DNA of 64,000 bases from JACVRW01 sp963728155 (GTDB taxonomy: Bacteria; Actinomycetota; Thermoleophilia; Solirubrobacterales; Thermoleophilaceae), in the NCBI GenBank assembly GCA_963728155.1, contig CAVSJF010000004.1, positions 124,001 through 188,000 on the forward strand, in the 5' to 3' direction. Below, piece by piece: positions 16,442-26,928 of the stretch; the stretch's first letter is position 1, and every line of letters begins with the position of its first letter. Both the position numbers and the translations under genes were made by a program. The notes beneath the pieces were generated by a model. It was not told the origin of the DNA. It was given only the letters and a program-made list of their open reading frames with translations, and did not search any database.

Positions 16442-17547
16442 TGGAGGCCCAGACCGATCGCACGAGCGCGCCGGCCTCGGTCGACGAGCTGGCGGAGGAG
16501 CTGCGCACCGCGGACGCCGCCGGGCGAACGGTCCGCCTGCACGGCGCCGGCACCAAGCTCGCATGGGCCGCCCCCGCCCAGGCCGATTTCGAGATCTCCA
16601 CGGCGGGAATCGATCAGGTGCTCGAGCACAACGAGGGCGACCTCACCGCGGTGCTCAGCGCCGGCGTGCCGCTGGCCCGCGCGCAGGAGGTGTTCGCCGA
16701 GAAGGATCAGATGCTGGCCCTGGACCCGCCCGGCGCCGACGCCACGATCGGCGGCGTGGTGGCCACGGCCGACTCCGGCCCGCTGAAGGCCCGCTACGGC
16801 GGCGTGCGTGACCTGGTGGTGGGCATGCGCCTCGTGCTCGCCGACGGCACGGTGGCCAAGAGCGGCGGCCAGGTGATCAAGAACGTGGCCGGCTACGACC
16901 TCGCCAAGCTCTTCGCCGGGTCCTTCGGCACCCTGGGCGCCATCGCCGAGGTCTCGGTTCGCCTACATCCCCTGTCTCCCCAGACGGCCACAGCCCTGGG
17001 TCACGCCGGCGATCCCGCCGTCCTCGCCCGCGGTGCTCGGGCCCTCTCGCACGCCCGCCTGGAGCAGCTCGGGCTCGACGTGCGCTGGGCCGCCGGCCGC
17101 GGCAGCGTGCTGTCGCGCAACGGTGGGGCCACGGCGCAGGCCCAGGCCGAGGCGGCCGAACGACTGCTCGACGAGGCCGGCCTGGAGACCGAGATCCGCG
17201 AGGACGACGCAGGGCTCTGGCAAGCCCAGCGCGAGCGCCAGCGCTCGCCGGCCGGGCTGGTGGCAAAGGTGTCGGCGCTACAGAGCGACCTGCCCGAGCT
17301 GCTGGAGATAGCCCAGCGCCACGGAGCCACGCTCGTGGGCCGCTTCGCTCTCGGGCTGTTCTGGCTGCGCCTGGACGACGGCTCGCCGGGCGAGCTCGTG
17401 TCCGAGCTCCGCGGGCGCTACGTGACCGCCGTGCTCGACCGTCCCGAGGGGCTCGAGCTCGAGCGCGACGCGGGTCTCGAGCCCGGCGCCGCGCTGCTCA
17501 TGCGCCGCGTGAAGGAGCGCTTCGACCCGAGGGGCACCCTGATCTGA
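16441..17547 (+). CDS. glcE: glycolate oxidase FAD-binding subunit GlcE
   Basis: 368 residues, ATG overlapping the glcD stop. It is a shorter PCMH flavoprotein: TVRLHGAGTK near residue 26, PPGADATIGGVVATADSGPLKARYG, and GQVIKNVAGYDLAKLFAGSFGTLG (about residues 141-165), which matches GlcE closely. GlcE partners GlcD and GlcF in the membrane-associated glycolate dehydrogenase complex. It ends directly before the glcF ATG. Nothing is missing relative to the family. Confidence 0.93.
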   Translation: MEAQTDRTSAPASVDELAEELRTADAAGRTVRLHGAGTKLAWAAPAQADFEISTAGIDQVLEHNEGDLTAVLSAGVPLARAQEVFAEKDQMLALDPPGADATIGGVVATADSGPLKARYGGVRDLVVGMRLVLADGTVAKSGGQVIKNVAGYDLAKLFAGSFGTLGAIAEVSVRLHPLSPQTATALGHAGDPAVLARGARALSHARLEQLGLDVRWAAGRGSVLSRNGGATAQAQAEAAERLLDEAGLETEIREDDAGLWQAQRERQRSPAGLVAKVSALQSDLPELLEIAQRHGATLVGRFALGLFWLRLDDGSPGELVSELRGRYVTAVLDRPEGLELERDAGLEPGAALLMRRVKERFDPRGTLI

Positions 17548-18840
17548 ATGACGGTCATCGACGAGACACAGGGCTGGGACGACACCCGCCCGCCGCAGCT
17601 GGACCTGATCGACGACTGCGTGCACTGCGGCTTCTGCCTGCCCACCTGCCCCACCTACGTGCTGTGGGGCGAGGAGATGGATTCGCCGCGCGGGCGCATC
17701 GTGCTCATGAAGCAGGGCCACGAGGAGATCTCGGCCCCGCTGGTGGGTCACCTCGACAACTGCCTGGGCTGCATGGCGTGCGTGACCGCCTGCCCCAGCG
17801 GGGTGAAGTACGACCTGCTCATCGAAGACGCCCGCGCCCAGGTGGAGCGCAACTTCGACCGGCCTCCGCTCGAGAGCGCTCACCGGCGTCTGGTGTTCGA
17901 GCTGTTCACTCGCCCGGGGCGCATGCGGGCGCTGGTCCCGGGTGCCGCGCTGGCGCACCGGCTCGGCCTGCCGCGGCTGGCCCGCCGCCCCCGGCTGCGC
18001 AAGCTCGCGCCCAAGCTGGCCACGATGATCTCGATGACCCCCTCGGCTCCGGTGGCGCGCGCCGTCCAGCGGCTGCCCGAGCGCTTCGAGGCGCAGGGTG
18101 AGAAGCGCGGGACGGTGGCCCTGCTCCAGGGCTGCGTGCAGCGCGTGTTCTTCGCGCACGTCAACGAGGCCACCGCGCAGGTGCTGGCCGCCGAGGGCTT
18201 CGAGGTGCACGTGCCGCGCCTGCCGCGCTGCTGCGGCGCGCTGCCGATGCACGCGGGCGCGGACACCGAGGCGCGCGGCCTGGCCAAGGCGACGATCGAG
18301 GCGCTCGAGGGCTACGAGACGGTGATCGTCAACGCCGCCGGCTGCGGCTCGGCGATGAAGGACTACGGCCACGTGCTGCGCGACGAGCCCGACTGGGCCG
18401 GCCGCGCCGAGCAGTTCTCGGAGAAGGTCAAGGACGCCAACGAGTTCCTGGCCGCCGTGGAGCCGCGGGCGGAGCGCCACCCAGTGGCCATGAAGGTCGC
18501 CTACCACGACGCCTGCCACCTCGCCCACGCCCAGAAGGTGCGCAGCCAGCCGCGCGAGCTGCTGAGGTCGATCCCGGACCTCGAGCTGGTCGAGCCGCGC
18601 GAGTGGGAGCTCTGCTGCGGCTCAGCCGGGATCTACAACCTGGTCAAGCCCGAGCCCGCCGCGGAGCTGGGCGAGCGCAAGGCGCGCAACCTGCTCGACA
18701 CGGGCGCCGAGGCGGTGGCCGCGGCCAACCCGGGCTGTGCCCTGCAGATCACCGCGCACACCGACCGGCTCGGCCGCGCCCTGCCGGTGCTGCATCCCAT
18801 GGAGCTGCTGGCGCGCTCGCTCAACGGCGACGCGCGCTAG
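17548..18840 (+). CDS. glcF: glycolate oxidase iron-sulfur subunit GlcF
   Basis: 430 residues. Two 4Fe-4S motifs, CVHCGFCLPTCP (from residue 24) and CLGCMACVTACP (from residue 72), are followed by two CCG domains (CCGALP near 229 and CCGSAG near 356, with upstream Cys in LLQGCVQ and YHDACH). The subunit carries electrons from GlcD/GlcE to quinone at the cytoplasmic membrane. The complete glcDEF set plus a lactate-type permease upstream and a malate synthase about 6.5 kb away supports growth on glycolate or other 2-hydroxyacids. Confidence 0.95.
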   Translation: MTVIDETQGWDDTRPPQLDLIDDCVHCGFCLPTCPTYVLWGEEMDSPRGRIVLMKQGHEEISAPLVGHLDNCLGCMACVTACPSGVKYDLLIEDARAQVERNFDRPPLESAHRRLVFELFTRPGRMRALVPGAALAHRLGLPRLARRPRLRKLAPKLATMISMTPSAPVARAVQRLPERFEAQGEKRGTVALLQGCVQRVFFAHVNEATAQVLAAEGFEVHVPRLPRCCGALPMHAGADTEARGLAKATIEALEGYETVIVNAAGCGSAMKDYGHVLRDEPDWAGRAEQFSEKVKDANEFLAAVEPRAERHPVAMKVAYHDACHLAHAQKVRSQPRELLRSIPDLELVEPREWELCCGSAGIYNLVKPEPAAELGERKARNLLDTGAEAVAAANPGCALQITAHTDRLGRALPVLHPMELLARSLNGDAR

Positions 18841-18849
18841 ACCGGCTAC

Positions 18850-19146
18850 CTACGCGGTCGCCGGCTCGGGGTCGGGCCGGACCACGACGGTGTCCACCAC
18901 CAGCAGGACCTCGTCGGCGGGCATGCCGACTCGCTCGGCGTGCTCGCGCGCCTTGTCGGCGCTGCTGGCCTGGTAGATGCAGATCGTGCCGAGGGTGCCG
19001 TCCTCCTCGCTGACCACGTAGCTGCGCAGCCAGGCGATGTCGTCCGGAAAGTCGCTGTCGGCGATCTCCGCGGAGCGCTGGCCGGCGGCCTCCAGTTCCT
19101 CAGGCGTTTGCCACGCGTTGCGACGGCGTATGACGAAAGTGTCCAT
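18850..19146 (-). CDS. DUF4242 / SCO4226-like small protein
   Basis: 98 residues beginning MDTFVIRRRNAWQTPEEL and containing SYVVSEEDGTLGTICIYQA and ADEVLLVVDTVVVRP. This is the ferredoxin-like DUF4242 pattern, for which a Streptomyces member (SCO4226) is reported to bind nickel. It lies ten bases downstream of the HxlR-type regulator on the same strand, so it is probably expressed with it. A role in metal binding or small-molecule handling is possible; none is shown by the sequence. Confidence 0.7.
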   Translation of the reverse strand: MDTFVIRRRNAWQTPEELEAAGQRSAEIADSDFPDDIAWLRSYVVSEEDGTLGTICIYQASSADKAREHAERVGMPADEVLLVVDTVVVRPDPEPATA

Positions 19147-19155
19147 CGGCGGAGT

Positions 19156-19770
19156 CTAAACCGCGCCGAGGGCCGCGAACACCCGAGCCAGAGCCGGGTT
19201 TTCGATGGTCGAACCACCCTGTAGGAACGCGAAAAACTCCGGCAGGCTGCAGGCGAGCTCGGCGTCGGGCGCCGCGGCAGCTCCGTGACGCACCCGCGCC
19301 TCGCCCGAGTCGAGGCCCACGGTGAAGCGATCCCCGTCCACGTCGAGGTTCACCACCAGCGGGTCGCCGTCCCGAGCAACGTCGGCCCCGGCCGCGAGCG
19401 TGGAGGCCAGCCACGAGCCGCGCGACGCGTAGCCCTGCCGGTGCTCGGTGCGGGGATCGAGCAGGTCGAATCCCCACAGCGCCAGCGACTCCACCACCGG
19501 ACGCAGCCCTTCGCCACGCTCGGTCAGCCCGTAGGCGCCGACCGCGGCGGGAGGGGGCAGGCGCACGGGCTCGGCCACCCCTGCGTCCACCAGGCTTCTC
19601 AAGCGCTCGCTCAGCAGGTTGGTGCTGATGCCGGGCAGCGCGGCCTGGAGGTCGCTGAAGCGCTTTGGTCCCAGCAGCAGCTCGCGCACGACGAGCATGG
19701 TCCAGCGCTCGCCCAGCAGGTCCATCGCCCGGGCGACGCCGCACGTCTGGCGGTAGTTCCTGGTGGCCAT
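19156..19770 (-). CDS. HxlR-family transcriptional regulator with C-terminal SCP2-like domain
   Basis: 204 residues. The N-terminal winged helix-turn-helix is a textbook HxlR domain: CGVARAMDLLGERWTMLVVRELLLGPKRFSDLQ, split here by the conserved Cys at residue 10, then GISTNLLSERLRSL. Residues about 110-200 form an extra domain (DPLVVNLDVDGDRFTV, ELACSLPEFFAFLQG) of the SCP2/sterol-carrier type, seen in some actinobacterial regulators and suggesting a hydrophobic ligand. It is divergent from the MFS exporter across a 51-base gap with a dyad, so it probably represses that exporter. Confidence 0.85.
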   Translation of the reverse strand: MATRNYRQTCGVARAMDLLGERWTMLVVRELLLGPKRFSDLQAALPGISTNLLSERLRSLVDAGVAEPVRLPPPAAVGAYGLTERGEGLRPVVESLALWGFDLLDPRTEHRQGYASRGSWLASTLAAGADVARDGDPLVVNLDVDGDRFTVGLDSGEARVRHGAAAAPDAELACSLPEFFAFLQGGSTIENPALARVFAALGAV

Positions 19771-19786
19771 GCGCCACCTATCCTAG

Positions 19787-19808
19787 TTGCTACTTGTTTT
19801 TGAAGCAA
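19787..19808. promoter_or_regulatory. dyad in the HxlR/MFS divergent region
   Basis: TTGCT (19787-19791) and AGCAA (19804-19808) form a perfect 5-base inverted repeat around an A/T-rich centre; the outer TAG and CTA extend the symmetry loosely. HxlR-family regulators bind such A/T-rich dyads between themselves and their target. This is the most AT-rich spot of the local sequence, so it must also hold the promoters. Confidence 0.4.
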
Positions 19809-19821
19809 GAGCTATGTATTA

Positions 19822-21350
19822 ATGCACGCGATGAGAAGAGCCGCCACCCCACTCGCCGTCCTCCTGCTCTGCGCGTTCGCCGTGAACGTGGACACCACGA
19901 TCGTGAACGTGGCTCTCCCCACGCTGTCGACCGAGCTCGATGCCTCCACGCGCGAGCTGCAATGGGTGGTCGACTCGTACACCCTGGTCTTCGCCGCGCT
20001 GGTACTCGCGGCCGGGGCGCTCGGCGACCGCTTCGGGCGCAAGCGCCTGCTTCTGGTCGGGCTCGTGATCTACGGCCTCGGCAACGCCGCCGCCGCCCTC
20101 GTGACGACGAGCGAAGCGCTCATCGCCTGCCGCGCGGTGATGGGCGTCGGGGCGGCGGTCATCTTCCCGGCCACCCTGTCGACGATCGTGCACCTCTTTC
20201 CCCGGCGGGCCGATCGCGCCAAGGCGATCGGGCTGTGGGGCGCCACCACCGGGATCGCCGTGGCCCTCGGCCCGATCGTCGGCGGCGCACTCCTTCAGAG
20301 CAGCGGCTGGCCGGCCGCGTTCTGGCTGAAGGTGCCGGTGGCCGCGGCAGCTCTCGCCCTCGCCATCGTGTTCGTGCCCGCCTCAGGCGATCCCTCTCGG
20401 CCGGCCGTCGACCGGCTCGGGCTCGGGTTGTCGACGCTCGCCGTCCTGGCGCTGGTGTTCACGGTCATCGAGGCCCCCGATGTGGGCTGGCTGGCGTTTC
20501 GGACCCTGGCGGGCTTCGCGCTCTCGATCGTCCTGTTCGTCGCCTTCGTGGTCCACGAGCGGCGCGTCCCGGCGCCGCTGCTGGATGTGCGCCTGTTCAC
20601 GAACGGGCGCTTCAGCGCCGCCTCGCTGGCCGTCACGCTCGCGTTCTTCGCGCTGTTCGGCTTCATCTTCCTCATCACCCAGTACTTCCAGGTCCTGCGC
20701 GGCTACGGCCCGCTCGAGACGGGCATCCGGCTCCTGCCCGTGGCGCTGTCGACCGGCGTGGCGGCGGTGCTCGGAACGGTCCTGGCCGTGCGCATCGGAA
20801 ACAAGGCGGTCGTGGCCACGGGCCTGGGGCTGGCCGCGGTGATGTTCGCCTGGACCTCCAGGTCGACGGCGCCACCAGCTACCTGGAGATCGTCGGGCAG
20901 ATGGTGCTCTTGGGCACGGGCATGGGGCTGACCACCGCGCCCGCCACCGAGTCGATCATGGGGGCCGTGCCCTCCGCCAACGCCGGTGTGGGGTCGGGGG
21001 TCAACGACACCACGCGTGAGCTCGGAGGCACGCTGGGCGTGGCCGTGATCGGATCCGTGTTCGCATCGCTCTACGCGGCAGGGCTCGACGGCGCGGCCGG
21101 CGGCGTCCCGCTCGACTCCGCCCGAGATTCGATCGGCGCCGCCTTCGCCGCGGCGCAGCAGCTGGGCGGCGCGCCCGGCGACACGCTGCGCCAGCTCGCG
21201 TCGGCGGGCTTCTACGACGGTCTCGAGGCCGGTTGCTTGGTGGCCGCCGGTGTCTGCGCGGTGGGTTGCGCGGCCGCCGGCGTGCTGCTGCCCTCGCGAC
21301 CGCCCGCGGAGGCCGCCCTACCGGCGATCGCGCTGGACCCCGCCGCCTAG
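19822..21350 (+). CDS. MFS drug exporter, DHA2/EmrB-QacA type (one frame break)
   Basis: About 509 residues when the two frames are joined near 20862. The first part shows NVDTTIVNVALPTL (DHA2 motif D1), LGDRFGRKRLL (motif A) and GVGAAVIFPATLS; the second frame continues QVDGATSYLEIVGQMVLLGTG, ATESIMGAVP and GGTLGVAVIGSV up to the normal C-terminus. The join needs one missing base (TGGACC then CTCCAG). Fourteen helices are expected; substrates are typically lipophilic drugs or cations exported by proton antiport. The divergent HxlR gene is the likely repressor. I consider the break an assembly error; otherwise this is a recent pseudogene. Confidence 0.85.
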
Positions 21351-22825
21351 GGCAGTGGCCACTCGTGCACGGGCTCGTTGGCGTGCATGTGCTCTCGGTA
21401 GAGCACGGTCATGCGCCGCAGGGCCTCGGCGCGGTCGAGCTTCTGGTCCTCGTAGAAACGGTGGAAGGCGCCGACCTGCCAGGAGGCTCCGTTCTGCATG
21501 CTCACGCAGCGGCCCTCGATGATGCCGAGCAGGCGGTCGCGGTCCGCGGCGTCGACGCCCGCCTTCTCCAGCCCCTCATGGGCCGCGGGCAGTAGGCGGC
21601 GGAGCACCAGCTCGGTTGCCGGCACCTCACCCACTCCGGGCCAGTAGAGGCGCGCGTCGATGCCCTCGCGAGCACCTGCGTGGAAGTTGTCCTCCGCCGC
21701 GGAGAAGGACATCTGCGTCCAGAGCGGGCGCTCGTCGGCCACCAGAGTGCGGATCAGGCCGTAGTAGAAAGCGGCGTTGGCACATATGTCGACCACCGAC
21801 GGCCCCGCCGGCAGGAGCCGGTTCTCGACGCGCAGATGGGGCCGGCCGCGCACGACGTCGTAGATGGGCCGGTTCCAGCGGTAGATCGTTCCGTTGTGCA
21901 GGCGCAGCTCGGCCAGGCCCGGCGTGTCCCCGCGTTCGAGCATCTCGACCGGATCCTCGTCCTCGCACACCGGCAGCAGCGCCGGGAAGTAGCGGACGTT
22001 CTCCTCGAAGAGGTCGAAGATCGAGTTGATCCAGCCGTCGCCGAACCACACGCGCGGGCGCACTCCCTGCGCCTTGAGCTCCTCGGGGCGGGTGTCCGTG
22101 GCCTGCTCGAAGAGGGCGATGCGCGTCTCGCGCCACAGCTCCTTGCCGAAGAAGAAGGGCGAGTTGGCGGCCACCGCCACCTGGGCGCCGGCGATCACCT
22201 GGGCCGCGTTCCAGTGCTCGGCGAAGGCCTCGGGCTCCACGAGCTGGTGGAGCTGCACGCTGGTGCAGGCGGCCTCCGGTGCGATCGTGTCGGCGAACGC
22301 GGCCAGGCGCTCGGTGCCCGTGATCGCGATCTCGAGGTCCTCCCCCCGCGCGGCGAAGATCTGCTCGTTGAGCAGCTCGTAGCGGGGGTTGGCGCTGAAG
22401 CTGTCGGCCGTCAGGTGCTGCTCGGCGATGGTGGGCAGGATCCCGATCAACATCATGTGGGCGCCCACCGTGCGGGCGTTGTCCTCGGCGCAGTTGAGGC
22501 TCGTCCTCACCTCTCGCTCGAGCTCGGTGAACATGCCGTTCTCGAGAAGCCGCGGCGGGACGTTGATCTCGACGTTGAACTGGCCTAGCTCGGTCTGGAA
22601 GTCCTGGTCGGCGATCGCCTCGAGCGCCTCGGCGTTGACCATCGCCGGATCGCCCGCGTCGTCGGTGAGGTTGAGCTCGATCTCGAGCCCGACCGAGCGG
22701 CGGTCGGCGTCGAATCGAGCTTCACCGAGCATGGTCGCGAACACGTCCAGGCATGTGCGCACCTTCTGGCGGTAGCGCTGCCTGTCCTCGCGCGAGAACA
22801 CCCTGACGGACACTTCCTGACCCAC
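21347..22825 (-). CDS. glutamate-cysteine ligase-like carboxylate-amine ligase (GCS2 family)
   Basis: 492 residues. GLEIELNLTDDAG (about residues 46-58), GQFNVEINVPP and FFFGKELWRETRI, plus the closing RCVSMQNGASWQVGAFHRF, fit the ATP-dependent GCS2 ligase family, which joins glutamate to cysteine or a similar amine. Actinobacteria usually lack glutathione, so the product may be another gamma-glutamyl compound. At about 490 residues it is longer than YbdK-type members (about 370). It is convergent with the MFS gene (4-base overlap) and follows yidC on the same strand, with no obvious pathway partner. Confidence 0.75.
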   Translation of the reverse strand: MGQEVSVRVFSREDRQRYRQKVRTCLDVFATMLGEARFDADRRSVGLEIELNLTDDAGDPAMVNAEALEAIADQDFQTELGQFNVEINVPPRLLENGMFTELEREVRTSLNCAEDNARTVGAHMMLIGILPTIAEQHLTADSFSANPRYELLNEQIFAARGEDLEIAITGTERLAAFADTIAPEAACTSVQLHQLVEPEAFAEHWNAAQVIAGAQVAVAANSPFFFGKELWRETRIALFEQATDTRPEELKAQGVRPRVWFGDGWINSIFDLFEENVRYFPALLPVCEDEDPVEMLERGDTPGLAELRLHNGTIYRWNRPIYDVVRGRPHLRVENRLLPAGPSVVDICANAAFYYGLIRTLVADERPLWTQMSFSAAEDNFHAGAREGIDARLYWPGVGEVPATELVLRRLLPAAHEGLEKAGVDAADRDRLLGIIEGRCVSMQNGASWQVGAFHRFYEDQKLDRAEALRRMTVLYREHMHANEPVHEWPLP

Positions 22826-22856
22826 GCGCTAAGTCTCCCACGCGGCCGCTGACAGG

Positions 22857-23600
22857 TCAGCGTCGGCGGCCGTGCTTGCGCTTACGGCTGCGCCGCTTGC
22901 GCGGCGGCTCGCTCCGCTGGGGCGCCGGCGGCGCCGCCTCGGGCATCGAGATGGGCGGTGCCCCGAGGCGCCACATGCACAGCTGCTGCCCCAGGCTCCA
23001 AGCGCTGGTGGTGATCCAGTAGACGGCAAGCCCCGCGGGAAAGCGAGCCACGAGTCCCACGAAAACCAGGGGCAGGGCCAGCATCAGGCCGCGCTGGCCG
23101 CCCTTCATCGCGCGGGTGGCGATCAGGCTGCTGGCGATCTGCGACGTGAGATAGGTGGTGACGAGCGCCACCAGGACCGCCCCGTGGGGCTTGTCCGTGA
23201 GCTGCGGGATGAACAAGAGGCCGGAATCCCCGAACAACCCGCTCTGGGCGTCGGTGCGCATCAGGTAGTAGAGCGAGATGAACACCGGAATCTGCACGAG
23301 CATCGGCAGCAGGGTCCCCGCGGGATTGATGCCGTGCTCGCGGTAGTAGGCGCGCAGCTCGCGCTGCAGCCGCTCCTTGTCGTGTTTGTGGCGGTCCCGG
23401 AGCGCTTTCATCCGCGGCATGTGATCTCGCATCTCGCGCTGGGCGCGGAACTGCCTGATGACGAGCGGCACCGTGCAGACCCTCACGAGCAGGGTGAGCC
23501 CGACGATCGCCAAGCCCCAGCCGAGCCCGATCGAGTGCAGAGCTTCGAGAATCCACTCCTCGATCGAGATCAGCGGCTGGAGGACGTTGGCCAAGAGCAC
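22857..23600 (-). CDS. yidC: YidC/Oxa1-type membrane protein insertase
   Basis: 247 residues of a short, actinobacterial/Gram-positive-like YidC without the large periplasmic domain. Helices are visible at about 20-40, 90-115 (LLPMLVQIPVFISLYYLM), 140-165 and 170-200 (FPAGLAVYWITTSAWSLGQQL, the conserved last helix). A basic tail (RKRRSRKRKHGRRR) could bind the ribosome. The usual chromosomal yidC lies at rpmH-rnpA near the origin; this copy lies elsewhere, beside a GCS2 ligase and divergent from ettA, and may be a second paralogue. Confidence 0.85.
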   Translation of the reverse strand: MLLANVLQPLISIEEWILEALHSIGLGWGLAIVGLTLLVRVCTVPLVIRQFRAQREMRDHMPRMKALRDRHKHDKERLQRELRAYYREHGINPAGTLLPMLVQIPVFISLYYLMRTDAQSGLFGDSGLLFIPQLTDKPHGAVLVALVTTYLTSQIASSLIATRAMKGGQRGLMLALPLVFVGLVARFPAGLAVYWITTSAWSLGQQLCMWRLGAPPISMPEAAPPAPQRSEPPRKRRSRKRKHGRRR

Positions 23601-23680
23601 GACGGCGCAGGCTAGCTGGCCTCGAGGCCGGCTGGGCGCAGAGCGGTGCTTGCGCCAGACGCCGCTAGCCTCGCCTGCTC

Positions 23681-25335
<1,655 letters not shown>

Positions 25336-25339
<4 letters not shown>

Positions 25340-26928
25340 CCGAACAGCCCAGCATCGAAGCTCCGCGCGGCGACCGCTACGACGAGGTGCTCACCGACGG
25401 TGCGCTCGGGCTGGTCGGGCGCCTGCACGAGGAGCTCGACTCGCGCCGCCAGGAGCTGCTGCAAGCCCGCCAGGAGCGTCAGGCCGAGCTCGACGCGGGC
25501 GGCACGTTCTCCTTTGTCAGCGCGCCCGAGGACTTCACCATCGCCCGGGAGCCGGACGCGCTGCAGGACCGTCGCGTGGAGATCACCGGCCCCACGTCGC
25601 GCAAGATGGTGATCAACGCGCTGAACTCCGGCGCCAGCGGCTTCATGGCCGACTTCGAGGACTCCAACTCGCCCACCTGGGCCAACATGATCGGCGGCCA
25701 GGTGAACCTCGCCGACGCCGCCCGCGGCTCGATGGAGCACGAGGAGAAGGACAAGCAGTACAAGCTGGAGGAAGACCACGCCGTGCTGCTGGTGCGCCCG
25801 CGCGGCCTGCACCTTCCCGAGCGCCACATGCGCATCGACGGCGGCGAGCCGGCGGGCGCCTTCGTCGACTTCGGGCTGTACGTGCACCGCAACGCCGAGG
25901 CGCTGCTCGAGCGCGGCCTCGGCCCGTACTTCTACATCCCCAAGCTCGAGTCCCACAAGGAGGCCGCGCTGTGGCGCGACGCCTTCGTTATCGCGGAGGA
26001 GGAGATCGGCCTCGACCGCGGCACGATCAAGGCCACGGTCCTGATCGAGACCATTCCTGCCGCCTTCGAGATGGATGCGATCCTCTACGAGCTGCGCGAG
26101 CACTCGGCCGGGCTGAACGCCGGCCGCTGGGACTACATCTTCTCGATGATCAAGCGCTTCCGCACCCGGCCCGACTTCGTGATGCCGAACCGCCAGGACG
26201 TGACGATGACCGTCCCGTTCATGAAGGCCTACAGCGACCTGGTCGTCAAGACCTGCCACCACCGCGGCGCCCACGCGATGGGCGGGATGTCCGCCGTGAT
26301 CCCCAGCCGCACCGACGAGGAGGCCAACAAGAAGGCCTTCGAGGCGGTCCGCGAAGACAAGCAGCGCGAAGCCGGCGCCGGCTTCGACGGCACCTGGGTG
26401 GCCCATCCCGACTCGGTGCCGGTGGCCATGGAGGCCTTCGACGACGTGCTGGGCGATCGGCCCAACCAGGTCGACAAGCAGCGCGACGACGTGGAAGCGA
26501 GCGTCGACGACCTGCTCGCGGTGGCCCAAACCCCGGGCGAGATCACCGAGGAGGGGCTGCGCTCCAACGTCAACGTCGGCATCCAGTACCTCTCATCCTG
26601 GCTGCGCGGCAACGGCGCCGCCGGCATCTACGGCCTCATGGAGGACGCCGCCACGGCGGAGATCTCCCGGGCGCAGGTGTGGCAGTGGGTCAAGCACGGC
26701 GAGGTGCTCGACGACGGCCGGCCGATCACCTCGAAGCTGGTTCAAGAGCTGGCCGTGAGCGAGCTGGAGAAGATCCGCGAGGAGATCGGCGACGACGAAT
26801 GGTTCGAGCGCGAGGGCCGGCCCGACCTGTCGCGCTCGCTGTTCGAGAAGGTGGCGCTGAGCGGCGACGAGTTCGTGGAGTTCCTGACGCTGCCCGCCTA
26901 CGAGGAGCTGCTCAAGCTGGAGGGCTGA
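25336..26928 (+). CDS. aceB: malate synthase A
   Basis: 530 residues, ATG with GAGG five bases upstream. Malate synthase motifs are abundant: FMADFEDSNSPTWANMIGGQ (about 98-117), RPRGLHLPERH, VLIETIPAAFEMDAI, AGRWDYIFSMIKR, and MEDAATAEISRAQVWQW with the catalytic Asp near residue 437. It condenses glyoxylate with acetyl-CoA to malate. No isocitrate lyase is in the window, but glcDEF produces glyoxylate, so the two loci together can convert glycolate into malate. Its end overlaps a convergent FAD enzyme gene by 31 bases. Confidence 0.95.
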
